A model generated the notes under the pieces. The model made no database searches. It was not told the origin of the DNA and saw only the letters and a program-made list of their open reading frames with translations. Positions 47,661-57,828 of a stretch of DNA of 64,000 nucleotides are shown here, one piece after another. The DNA is from Margaritispora aquatica. Its lineage: Eukaryota; Ascomycota; Leotiomycetes; Helotiales; Discinellaceae. Positions within the stretch are counted from its first letter, which is position 1. Each line of letters begins with the position of its first letter. Position numbers and translations under genes: made by a program. The stretch spans positions 694,925 to 758,924 of the forward strand of contig VJWN01000002.1 of NCBI GenBank assembly GCA_007644065.1, written 5' to 3'.

Positions 47661-49781
47661 ATGGAGAGCCAAAAGGAAGAAATCACTCGTCGTCCACTCT
47701 ACGGTACGCACACTCAACCTACTTAAAATCTCTCGCCCCAATTCCCAATTCACCATTCGCCCAACCTCAGCTAACATGACCCAGTGTACAACCTCCCCAC
47801 CAACATCCTCACCACGCTGTCGCGGAAAGACGACCCCGGAGCGCAAGAGCAGCTCGATCAAGAGGCGCCCGCGCCCGAAGCACCATCGTCCTCCTCTTCT
47901 TCAGACGCCGGGTCCAAGTCTTGCTCGCTGTGTGGGGTGGGTGGCTTCTCCAGCGTCGCGGACCAGCGAGGTCACTTTCGCTCGGATTTGCATGGGTATA
48001 ATCTCAAGCAGAAGATCCGCGGGTCGCAGCCGGTGACGGAGGGCGATTTTGAGAAATTGGTTGGAGGTATGCGTTTGTAGAGGGCTGAGCTGGGATGTGG
48101 TGAACCAAGCTGATTTGTGCTGCTAGATTTGGATGAGAGTCTTTCGGGATCTGATTCGTCGGATGAAGAGGATGACGACGATGCGAGTGCGAGCACGAGA
48201 AAGGAGACGACTTTGAGTGCTCTGCTGAAGAAACAGGCGCATATTTCTTCGAAGGACGGTGATAGTGAGGAGCTTCCAAGGAGGCGGAAAGCTTCCCCAG
48301 GCAAAGCACCATTACTATGGTTCTCGACACCGACGCTGCCTACCAATACGTATCTTGGGATATACAGAGCGATTTTTACGAATGAGGAACAGGGTCATGA
48401 GGCCACGATATTGGACACCATTCGAGCAAAGCAATTAGATCCTAAGCCTATGGCCAAAATCGCAACGGACCCGACCACGAATTTACCTCTGCCATCTTCA
48501 TATCAAGGACCTCATGTGTTCATGTGCATGATTGGCGGTGGTCATTTCGCGGCCATGGTCGTATCCCTCACGCCCAAATTGGTGAAGCAGGGACACCAGA
48601 CCGGTCCACTGGCTCGAGAAGCAACGGTATTAGCTCACAAGACTTTTCATCGGTATACGACACGTCGGAAACAGGGAGGGTCTCAATCTGCAAACGATTC
48701 GGCGAAAGGCGCAGCTCATTCTGCGGGTGCTGGGATCAGAAGATACAATGAGCAGGCGCTCATCGAGGAGGTTCGACAGTTACTTCATGATTGGAGAGAA
48801 ATGATTGATACCTCCGAGCTTATTTTCGTTAGAGCAAGTGGGACGACGAACAAGCGGACCTTATTCGGACCTTATGATGAACAGGTACTTCGGCAGAATG
48901 ACCCAAGGATACGTGGATTCCCTTTCAATACACGGCGTGCAACTCAGAATGAGTTGATGCGTGCATTCGTAGAACTCACACGAGTCAAAGTAGTCGATAT
49001 TGACGAGGAGGCAATTGCTGCAGCAAAACTTGCATCAGAGGAAGCAGCAAAGAAAGCAGCAGATGAAAAATCAAGCAAGCGCTCTACGCCTGTAGTGCCT
49101 AAGCTGTCCGAAGAAGAGGAAACTGCCATCTTACATACTAGTCAGATCCAAGCATTGATACGCCGCTCGAGAGTACCAGCTTTACTCTCTTACCTTCAGA
49201 GTAATGACCTGTCTCCCGATTTCCTCTTCGTCCCAGCAGATCACCATTCGCCGACACCTCTACATCTCGCATCGAGTCAGAATTCAAGTCCTCTAGTATT
49301 CGGTCTCCTCATCAAAGCCGGCGCAAATCCAACCCTAGTGAACGGTGATGGGAAAACAGCATTCGATCTCACAGGCGATCGCAGCACACGCGATACTTTC
49401 CGCGTCGCACGCTCCGAACTTGGAGAAAACAAATGGGACTGGGCAGCCGCTCACATCCCCGCTGCACTGTCCCGCGGCGAAGTCGAGAAGCGCGACGCAA
49501 GCGAGAAGCAAGAGGAAGCCAAGAAGGAAGAAGATAGGCGGAAAGCAGAGGCCGCGAGACTACAGCAGGAAGGTCCGAAAGTCGCGACTGGACCGCTGGG
49601 GAAGGCTGCTGGGAGAGGTAGGATGGCGGTTTTGGGCAAAGTGCAGAAGAGTGCGCAGGAGAAGAGGGATGAGGAGGCGAGGGGTATGACGCCTGAGATG
49701 CACATGCGTCTTGAGAGGGAGAGGAGGGCGAGGGCGGCGGAGGAGAGGATGAAGAGGATGCAGCAGGGTGGTGGGAGTTGA
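47661..49781 (+). CDS. VMS1: Vms1/ANKZF1 peptidyl-tRNA hydrolase of ribosome quality control
   Basis: Releases nascent chains from stalled 60S-peptidyl-tRNA and limits Rqc2 C-tailing; also a Cdc48 partner at stressed mitochondria. About 659 residues from exons 47661-47703, 47785-48066 and 48127-49781. Residues 60-90 form a C2H2 finger (C-S-L-C-G then H-F-R-S-D-L-H). The VLRF1 release-factor-like domain contains G-G-G-H-F-A-A-M and, near residue 293, the catalytic loop G-G-S-Q with the glutamine that matches yeast Gln295. Ankyrin repeats follow (T-P-L-H-L-A-S, L-L-I-K-A-G-A-N-P). A coiled, Glu/Lys/Arg-rich tail ends with E-R-R-A-R-A-A-E-E-R, a VCP/Cdc48-interacting (VIM) motif. All hallmarks are present, so this should be a working enzyme. 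The first exon codes only 14 residues. Confidence 0.96.
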
Positions 49782-50690
49782 TAAGTAGTGACAGCACTAT
49801 AATAATAAGAAAAGGATTTAGATACCCCTTACTCTAGCGAGATCATGTGCTGACATATTTACTTTGTCTCACTTGTTCCATAGATTTTCGGCCATACCGA
49901 GAAACTCAAGTATAGGTATCTGTTCAAGATAGATAGTTGACAAAAGTTTCCGTGAGTCCGCTTCAGAACTTATCCGGTCTAACAGTACCAACTTTGTGCG
50001 CTGGTGAGGCCAGGGCAAAGCTTTACTCCGCGCCAACCCCATACCCCGCGTTTTTGCGCCACACGGTCACCACATGGGCACCACATCAGGAAGGCTGGAG
50101 CACTAACCTAGCGAGCGAGCGAGCGAGCAAGTGAGTGAGCGCTACCTGCATCCAACAAATGCCCTCGCTCGACTGCAGCGCGTGGAATATGAAGAAGCCT
50201 TTGGGAACTCCCGAATGCTGTGCCTTGGTTTTCGGGTCTGGGTCCGGGTCTGGGTTGAATGCGAGGAGAGGGCTGGGTAGGGTAGGGTAGGGTAAGTGTT
50301 CTTGATGTGGTTGTGTGGGTTTGTGTGGGTTTGTGTGGAGGAGTTGCGGTGTATGTGTATGTGTATGCGTATGTGTATGTTTGGTGTGAGTGGGTTGGCT
50401 GGTGGAAGGTGGTTGGAAGGTAAGTGGTTCTTGTTGTTATATCTGAGCGAGTTTGTCTCTTACTGTTTACTCTTTACTCTATCTATCTATCTGTGTCTAT
50501 CTGTCTGTTTACTCGCTTGTTCGCTTGCTCGCTTGTCTTTTGTTAGCTTTTTTGATCTCGCTCCCCTCGGTACGATAGATAGTGCAGAGCAGTAGGGAGG
50601 GAGCTCAAGCGAGCGTTATAGGTAGGTATCCTCGCTTACTTACAGTGCTCATCCAATATCAAATCACAATCACCATCACCATCCACCAAG
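49782..50690. other. Spacer with several simple repeats
   Basis: GCGA units at 50111-50127, GGGTA units at about 50277-50293, GTGGGTTT units at 50312-50336, and TGTATG units at about 50350-50380. Probably the promoter and leader of the sugar porter gene. No gene seen. Confidence 0.6.
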
Positions 50691-53017
50691 ATGTCATCCT
50701 CATCTCTATTACCCAAACCACCCTCGGCCTCCTCTTCCAAACCCAAAAACACAAACACAAACCTCTACCTCACCGCCCTAATCGCCTGCCAAACCGCCTC
50801 CCTCTTCGGCTACTCCGTCGGCTTCATAGGAGGCACCATCATCCTGCCCTCCTTCCTGACACACTACCAGCTCTCGCAGCTCCCGCCCGCCCTCCTCGCC
50901 GCCGCGCAATCGCGCCTCGTCTCGCTCTGGCTCCTCGGCGCCCTCTTCGGCGTCTGGCTCGGCATGCCCTGCACGTCTGTGCTCGGGCGGAAAAAGACGC
51001 TCTTCCTCAGCGGCGCGCTGTACTGCGCCGGCACGGCGCTGCAGCTGGTCGACGTTCCCTTCGGCGGGGCAGCGGCGGTGGCGTGGAGCCTCCGCGTCTT
51101 CGAGGCGGGCAGGCTCGTCAACGGGCTCGGCGTCGGCGTCGGCACGCTCGTCAGTCCCATGTACATCGCCGAGATCGCGCCCAAGGAGAAGCGCGCCATG
51201 CTCATGAGCGGGTACCAGACGATCCTGCAGCTGTCGGCGCTAGGCGGGTTCTGGATCGCGTTTGCGTCCCATTCGCTGTTTGGCGATGAGGTCGCGTGGC
51301 AGTTCAAGGTTCCCGTCGCTGTGCAGATGTTGCCTGGTGCGGTGCTGTTGCTGGGTACGGTTGGGGTGCCGGAGAGTCCGGGGTGGTTGGCTGGTAGGGG
51401 GAGGGAAGGCGAGGCGAGGGTGGCGCTGGGGTGGTTGAGAGGTGTGGGTTGTGATTATGGGGAGGAGGATGGAGAGGCGGCGGCGGCGGTGGATAGTGAG
51501 ATGAACGAGATTGAGGAGAGGTGTGCGAGGGAACGCGAGGTGAAGATGCGCAATTTGGCGAGGGGGAAGGGGAGGAGTGTCTGGCGCGAATTGATGGGCA
51601 GGAATATTAGGGGCCGATTGGGCGTTGGTGTCGGACTTATGGTTGCGCAGAATATGGTTGGGTTGAACGCTTTGAATTACTGTAAGTGCCTACCTCAGAG
51701 AGCATGTTGGGTTTTTCGCTTATTCCCTCTACCCCTTTTCACCCCCTTTTCGCTTCTACCTACCCACCCCAGTTCCTCGATTCTCCTTCCTCCTTTTCGC
51801 AACACATGATGTTTAGAGTCACAAGCAAAGCTAATCTCTACCTCAAAAATAGACGCCCCCGTAATCTTCATGTCCGCCGGCTTCACCTCCGTGTCGGCCT
51901 CGCTCTTCCTCACCGGCGTCTTCGGCGTCGTGAAGCTCTTCTCCGCCATCGCGTTCATGTTCTTCTTTGTGCGCATGCGGGGGAATCGCTTCTGGTTGCT
52001 GATGGGGAGCGCGTTGTGTGGTGCGTGTATGTTTGTTCTTGGTGAGTTTTTGGAAGATTTTTTTTTATTTCGGTGTTCGATTGTCACTTGCCATTCGTAT
52101 TTTCTACTTCTTTCGTTGCCATTCCCTTCCCTTTTCATGTCCGCGCCTGAGGATGAAGATGCGTATTTGGTCACCCCTTTGTGTTTTATGTTTCGATCGG
52201 GATGCGAAGTTATGTCATGTTGACCTGGCTCGCCCTCACTTCATCCCCACGAGTCAGGGAAATAAGCGAGATGGGTTGAGCAAAATTCCATTCTACAATG
52301 CAGCACAGGACCACAAAACACGACTGCTTTACTTGTCCCCAAACAAAGAGAAAAACACCAGCTAACCACAACTCTAAAAAAACAGCATACTTCGTCAAGA
52401 ACCTCCCACCACCAGCCTCCTCCCCTTCTGCACCAAATCACGCGCACCTCACTCTCGGCGGCGTCATCTCCGTACTCACAGTCTACCTCTTCGCCTTTTC
52501 ATTTTCCGTCTCGCTAGGCCCAATATCATGGAACGTGTGTTCAGAGGTGTGTTTCTCTCCCCTGTTGCCTCTCCCCTTCCCTTCCCACAAACCTAACCCC
52601 CCCAAAACCACAAACCACAATTCTAACACCCAACCCCAGATCTTCCCACCGCACCTCACCACCCCCGCCCTAGCCATCACAACCTCCACACAATGGCTCT
52701 TCCAAATCGTGATCGCGTGGCTGACGCCTCGGCTCCTGGCCTCCGTGGGCTGGGGCACGTACGTGCTGTACGCGGGGTGCTGCGTCGCGACGTTCGTGTG
52801 GGTGTGGGGCTGCGTGCCCGAGACGCGGGGCGTGGGGATGGGGCGGGAGATGGACGCCGTGTTTGGCGTTGGGGCTGGGAAGAGCGTTGGGGCCGTGGAG
52901 GAGGTCGAGGATGTGGAGGAGGCGGAGGAGGTGGATGAGAGGACGGCGTTGCTGGGTGGTGTTGGTGATGGGGCGGCGGAGAGGGCGAGGAGGGGCAGTT
53001 TGGGCGCTTATACTTAG
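50691..53017 (+). CDS. Sugar-porter family MFS transporter
   Basis: Twelve-helix membrane transporter of about 572 residues. Exons 50691-51681, 51853-52041, 52386-52546 and 52640-53017; introns of 171, 344 and 93 bp. Sugar-porter marks are present: G-R-K-K after helix 2, P-E-S-P after helix 6, Q-N-M-V-G-L-N-A-L-N-Y-Y-A-P in helix 7 (the Q/N-N-Y-Y-A-P sugar motif), and P-E-T-R-G after helix 12. The long acidic tail ends with D-E-R-T-A-L-L, a [D/E]-x3-L-L dileucine signal of the type that sends fungal transporters to endosomes or vacuole. The third helix pair has an N-V-C-S-E in place of the usual I-x-S-E motif, so substrate preference is unclear. Exons are strikingly GC-rich with G/C third positions compared with genes on either side. 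Start ATG in CCAAGATGTC context. Confidence 0.88.
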
Positions 53018-53826
53018 GTCTCTTGGTGGTTCGGGGGTTTGTTTATTGCTTGATAGGCCGAGGGTTGTACATTGTTGAGATATGCGAATTCGGTGAAATT
53101 ATAGCTCAAAAGGAAATATGCAAGTTCAAAATCGAGCCCAGGTACAGCCGAAAAGTTGGATTAACTTTAAAACACGAATATAGCCCTAAGAATTAATTGA
53201 TAAGCCCCCAAGAAGTCTAAGAACAAAGCAAAAAGCGAAATCGAGTCTATGGGGCCAGATATCTCTATCCCTCTTCTTTTGCTATGTTTTTTTAAGAGAA
53301 GAAAGAACGCAGTAATGTACAATAGCCCTATTTTTATATTTTATCCGTTTGCCATAGTAAAGGAAGAGAAAGGATAGCAGCTTTATTGATAAAAGTAATT
53401 GGATTATTTAACTTCCTTTATCCCACTCAACTTAAAGCTAAGATTACTACCATATCTAAAAAGGCCGAAAGACGGGTAACAAATCAAACAGACGCCTCTC
53501 AGTTCGAAATTGATAGGAAGCGACCTTCAAGACGACTTGTCGAACATCTTGAAGGAACTCAGTTCTCAACACTTACACTTACTTTGTAGGTCAGCATCAC
53601 TGGGAAAATGGTGAAAATCAAAATCCACTGAAAGAGAAGTGATATAAGCCAAAATAAATCTGGTGTTGTCTGTCTATAACAAATGCAAGTACCATTCTAT
53701 CAGGGTATCCCCACGCGCCATAAAATGCATCAGTCGCTCAATGCACCACAAACATCCCATCCTCGCTAATACCACCAAGCTATTAAACCTCTCTATCAAC
53801 ACCTCAACAAACAATATACACCCAAC
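53018..53826. other. AT-rich spacer
   Basis: About 0.8 kb of AT-rich sequence with an oligo-T run near 53289. CA and TG are not depleted, so this does not look like RIP. No gene seen; the minus-strand gene ends at 53827. Confidence 0.45.
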
Positions 53827-55044
53827 TCAAACATAGCTCCCCATAGCACAATACCACTGCAATGCGCTCCCAACCAAGAAAGCCCAACTCCCCCAGAACG
53901 CCGCCAATGTAGCCTGAAAATCCCATCCAAACCAAGGCAGCGCCCCAGCGAGCATGAATCCAAAGCTGCCCACTGCATTCCAAACACCCATGTGCCATGC
54001 CATGCTATGCGGCTTCGGCTTCCACCAGTTGTCCTGTGCGTTCAAAATCTGCAGTGTTGCGGCAGCAAAGAACAAGACTCCACCAAGCGAAGCAGGCAAG
54101 TAATTTGTTAGAGAAACGAGCAAGAAATTTGTGAAATCGATGACCCCAGGGAGGGAAGTGATAGTCGCGAGGGTGAAAACTGTAGCACCAATGAGCTGAG
54201 TAGTACTAGCCAGGAAGTATAGATCGTGGATGTAGGTGGTACGAAGTTGATGTACAGTCGGGAAGTACATGAATGCTGGGCTGCCAACTAATGCAAGAGT
54301 TGGCTGGTCTATATCTGCATCGCTCGATGAGTCGCTTGGGATAGATTCAGGTTGCTGCATGGATGTGGTGCTGCTTTGGCTTGAGTCGCTTTGGGTGTGG
54401 CGATGATGCGGTAATGATGGTTCTTCATCTTTGATTGCTTTTGGAAGCTCTGTGGACATTGTCATTTCCACCTCCAGGCCATCAGTCACACTCATTCCCC
54501 TATTTATATTCAGAGCTTCAAGCACAGCAACCCAGCTACCAACTAAGAAAATCAACGTTCCGAGGACGCTCGATGCTGGAGTGAGGTAAGGTCCTTCAGC
54601 ACCGAAATCTGTGGTTGGATCTATCATAGGAAGAAGTAGAAAAAAGCCATTGGCTACGAAGACTATTGAACCAAAGGTAAATGATATACCAACCACCCAG
54701 CTCATATCTCTGACTGGAAATCTCGTAAACATCCGTTTGATCCGCAGAACCGGATCTGAGCTATGCCGTCCAGCGACACGATGAGGGAAGAACAATTCAA
54801 CTGGATCAACTGGACCCAGAGATCTGATTGACTGTCGATCGTGCTGGTCTCGGTAACCGTCTTCTGTAATAAAGTTTGGCCACTGTGTAAACTTGTCCAC
54901 CTCTGCACGTTCTAACGGCAGCTCCAAAGAAGTCCTTTCTGAACTTGATCCTCCTTCCTCTCCCTCTGTTTCCATTTTAGTATACCTGGTCGAGCTCCTG
55001 GAAGTCCAGAGACTCGCCATCTCGGTCAGCCCCTTTGTTGCCAT
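53827..55044 (-). CDS. Multi-pass fungal integral membrane protein of unknown function
   Basis: Single exon, 405 residues. The first 110 residues are hydrophilic (E-G-E-E-G-G-S-S-S-E-R-T). About six or seven hydrophobic helices follow, the first near 117-139 (S-W-V-V-G-I-S-F-T-F-G-S-I-V-F), the next near 160-180, the rest after an acidic serine-rich loop (about 205-245, S-D-S-S-Q-S-S-T-T-S). Tryptophan-rich turns recur (D-N-W-W-K-P-K, P-W-F-G-W-D-F). I recognise this as a type seen widely in filamentous ascomycetes but know no assigned function. Start chosen at the ATG at 55044; a later in-frame Met (residue 9) is possible. No signal peptide. The 5' neighbour (55045-55300) is presumably its promoter. 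Confidence 0.8.
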   Translation of the reverse strand: MATKGLTEMASLWTSRSSTRYTKMETEGEEGGSSSERTSLELPLERAEVDKFTQWPNFITEDGYRDQHDRQSIRSLGPVDPVELFFPHRVAGRHSSDPVLRIKRMFTRFPVRDMSWVVGISFTFGSIVFVANGFFLLLPMIDPTTDFGAEGPYLTPASSVLGTLIFLVGSWVAVLEALNINRGMSVTDGLEVEMTMSTELPKAIKDEEPSLPHHRHTQSDSSQSSTTSMQQPESIPSDSSSDADIDQPTLALVGSPAFMYFPTVHQLRTTYIHDLYFLASTTQLIGATVFTLATITSLPGVIDFTNFLLVSLTNYLPASLGGVLFFAAATLQILNAQDNWWKPKPHSMAWHMGVWNAVGSFGFMLAGALPWFGWDFQATLAAFWGSWAFLVGSALQWYCAMGSYV

Positions 55045-55299
55045 GGTGTTAACAAGTTTGTTGCCCTCGGAGTGTGTCTCCCAGAAGTTGATGGTATTTG
55101 ACAGCCGTGCTGGGTTCGATAGGGTATTCTGCTATTTAACCTTAACTTCATCAACACATATGAGCGTTTCAGGGGTCGTATTGCTGTTTCGAGACCTCTG
55201 GGACAGCCTGGGATAGCAATGGCTATGTGATGAGTCTGGTAGGAGTCTGCAACAACAGAATACTGAGTCAAGATGTCAGTATGGTATTATTCACAAGTA
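55045..55299. promoter_or_regulatory. Probable promoter of the membrane protein gene
   Basis: About 250 bp between the start at 55044 and a coding-like plus-strand stretch. No distinct element recognised beyond position. Confidence 0.3.
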
Positions 55300-56060
55300 C
55301 AATAGAGAGCTTAAAGTAAAAACCTACGAACTCAGCAAACCAGCAACGTAAGCTCCTTGGAACTAAGAACTTGGCTCCCAAACGTGCATCAGCACGGTGC
55401 GTTCGGGATCAGGAGAAGCGGAGCAAGATAGTTCATCTAGCAGATGCATAGCAGAGTATGAGTGAGCGATTACCAGAAACAACTTCAGATATCAAGCATC
55501 TGCAGAGTTGGCGACTGAGCTACTTGAACTCAGCCAGCAAGTCTGGATGTTGAAGGATTTCGGACCACGAGGGGGGGACATGCGACAAGAGACACACGAG
55601 ATAAGCAATCAGTTCATGCAAGGCTGGACAAGGCTTCATAAGGCTTCAGAAAGATATGCAAGACGCAAGGTTACAAGACAAGGGTGGGTTTGTTGGAAGC
55701 CTGAAGGAAGTCTCGTGCCTCGTGGCAGCTGAAACTGGATACACCGGCATTCACCCATGAGATGGAAGAACAGCGACAAGACAACTCTCAAGAATATATG
55801 GATGAAAATCTCAATATTAAAGCAAGAGCGATGATGCACTATGCCAACTACCTCATACTTGACTTGAGTGACAGACAAAACCCGAAATCGCGACTCAACG
55901 ATAACAGGATGCTCTTTACTGAAGGACGGAGTACTTTTCCTTGGAAATATTTTCCCGAAACAGACATTGCAATGCAGTGCTATGATAAGGACTACTTAGT
56001 GATCATGCTCGGTTTTTTGAAGTATCAAGCTTTGCCAAATTGCTCAGCAAGCTAATCAGA
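55300..56060 (+). pseudogene. Coding-like ORFan, apparently frameshifted
   Basis: Three coding-like plus-strand segments follow in different frames: an ATG-less stretch around 55320-55450 (charged, K-R-A-S-A-R-C-V-R-D-Q-E-K-R), then 55494-55732 (A-T-E-L-L-E-L-S-Q-Q-V-W-M-L-K-D-F-G), and 55700-56055 (T-P-A-F-T-H-E-M-E-E-Q-R-Q-D-N-S). The last two overlap near 55700 where a one-base shift would join them, and no splice pair fits. Composition looks like protein (amphipathic, no repeats), but no family is recognised. It may be a decayed species-specific gene or chance. Confidence 0.25.
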
Positions 56061-56601
56061 AGATTCAAGACTGTAATAAAGCATGGTGTTTTGCTATGAC
56101 ATAATGTGCTAGGTACCTTCTTACCTTATCTTACCTTACCTAGTTCTGTACTATAACCTATCACGTGGACAGTCATCACAACCACAGACTTTAGACCTGT
56201 CCGGGCTATATACCATCAGAGGTCTAGTATGTTTTTAATGGAGAAATGAGCGAATCCAAGCTCTTCTATCTCATATATGTCTCCATCACGACGCCCAATT
56301 ATTGAAGCTACCATCGTGTCCAAATTAGAGCTTGTCGACAATAAGGTATGCATGTCTTGAGGTTCCCGATCCATTCATTAAACTCCAAAAAAAAAAACAA
56401 GAGCACTCATAAGGAAGAAACTTCCAATCATCCAACGTCCATTCCAGCATTCCCTTCCGTGTTGACCCATCCAAAACTCCCAAACTCCGACTTCAAAATC
56501 CTGATAAACACGTTTCCGCCCTATCACCATCTTCTGATCTCAACCTTCTGCCAACTCATCCCTTGTCCGTCGCTCCTGCTCATATGCGTTCCAGTTCTCT
56601 T
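56060..56601. other. Spacer with a CTTACC motif cluster
   Basis: GGTACCTTCTTACCTTATC and CTTACCTTACCTAG lie in 56111-56151. The rest, to the stop of the C2H2 gene at 56602, holds an A12 run near 56389 and no gene. Confidence 0.5.
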
Positions 56602-57828
56602 TCACAGCAAATCCATCCCATGAACCTTTCTCATATGCTGTCTCAAGTGATCCCTCCTCACAAATCCATCCTGTCCCGATCGATTGCAACCTGAGACATT
56701 GCATCGATGAGGCTTGACTCCTGAATGATCCTTCTGGTGGCGCTTCAGCTCATGCTTTCGCTTGTAGTGTTTAGTGCACTCGTTAACGACGCAGTGAAAT
56801 CGTTGTGATCTGTAGTAATTAGTGAGTGGCAGTGAGATGGAAGTTATTCATGGAATATACTTTGGTGTAATTGCTACGGTAGGTGGGGCCGGTGTTTGTC
56901 TTAGCCTTGGGCCTGGACTTGGAGTGGTCGTACTGAAATCGATCCTTTAGTAGCATGTTAATTCGACCTCATGATTATGGATGAAAAGACTTACAGTCCT
57001 GGTGACTGAGGAATGTCGCTGGCAGTCAAAAGAGATGTGTTGCCGAACACATCGAAGATTGGCTGCAAGCTCATGTTGAAATCTCCGAGGTTTTCGAACC
57101 ACAGATTGGGGTTTGCTGAATCGAAACCGACAGGGTCGAAAGGCAGTTTTGGCAAACTAGTACGGACTATTAGCCGAGAGTTTTGAGCGTTGAGATGGAA
57201 TAACCCACTCAGGTACATAGAGTCTTGAAGCTGAAGGGTTTCCGAAATTTTGATCAGGTGTGCGAATTCTTGAACCAAAATCTTCGAGAAGATCAAGAGG
57301 GTTGTCTGAAACCTGACAGACATCAAGTAGCTGCTGTTGTTCGCTCCAAACAAATCCCACCTCGTGAACCCCCATCCCAGAAAACCCCCAACAAGGATAA
57401 CATGGAAAAAAAGGATTAAAACCCAGGCTCTCAGCCTCTCCACCCTTGTGTCCTATGCCTAAACACTGAAGAGCCAAACCACTTGCTGAATTTTCTCCAC
57501 AATGGGAAAGAAAACAAGTACTTTCGGGCAACACAAATATAGAATCATCAAATACAACATTGCAAGGCAGGGTGCTGTCAACTTTAGGAACAGTCAGCCT
57601 AGAGTTACGCAAAATGGCATGGAAAGGAGTAAACGTACAACCCTTGTCTGGAGTCGGAATGATATAGTTGTTCTGCATACAGCATTCTGTACGATCCCCA
57701 AGCTTCTTGAAATGAGGGTTGGTAACAGGGTGTCTAGGAGGAATAATCCATTTGAATCGACGAACGGAGGGTACAAGACATCGAAGAACATGAAGTATGA
57801 GTATGGGGCAGACAGGCCCCTGTAGCAT
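56602..57828 (-). CDS. C2H2 zinc-finger protein (four exons)
   Basis: Probable nuclear DNA-binding protein of about 357 residues. Exons read 57828-57209, 57156-56995, 56944-56861 and 56809-56602; every junction keeps frame and has a consensus donor and acceptor. The last exon holds two fingers: F-H-C-V-V-N-E-C with H-E-L-K-R-H-x3-H, then H-R-C-N-V-S-G-C with D-H-L-R-Q-H-x3-H. The second finger is expanded between its Cys and His pairs (13 residues), as in fungal fingers that end the protein a few residues later (M-D-L-L-stop). The N-terminal 200 residues are low-similarity and contain several cysteines; an earlier intron or a later start is possible, so the first exon is less certain. The acidic middle (N-L-W-F-E-N-L-G-D-F-N-M-S-L) could activate transcription. 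Confidence 0.72.

Noticed and set aside
50277..50293. GGGTA repeats taken as telomere-like sequence
   Set aside because: The unit is not the fungal TTAGGG, there are only about four copies, and the site is between ordinary genes.
53080..53460. AT-rich block as a second RIP-mutated element
   Set aside because: CA and TG dinucleotides are present at normal frequency and no transposase motif can be read.
57225..57825. Plus-strand open frames over the C2H2 gene
   Set aside because: They overlap minus-strand exons that join in frame to a real zinc-finger domain.
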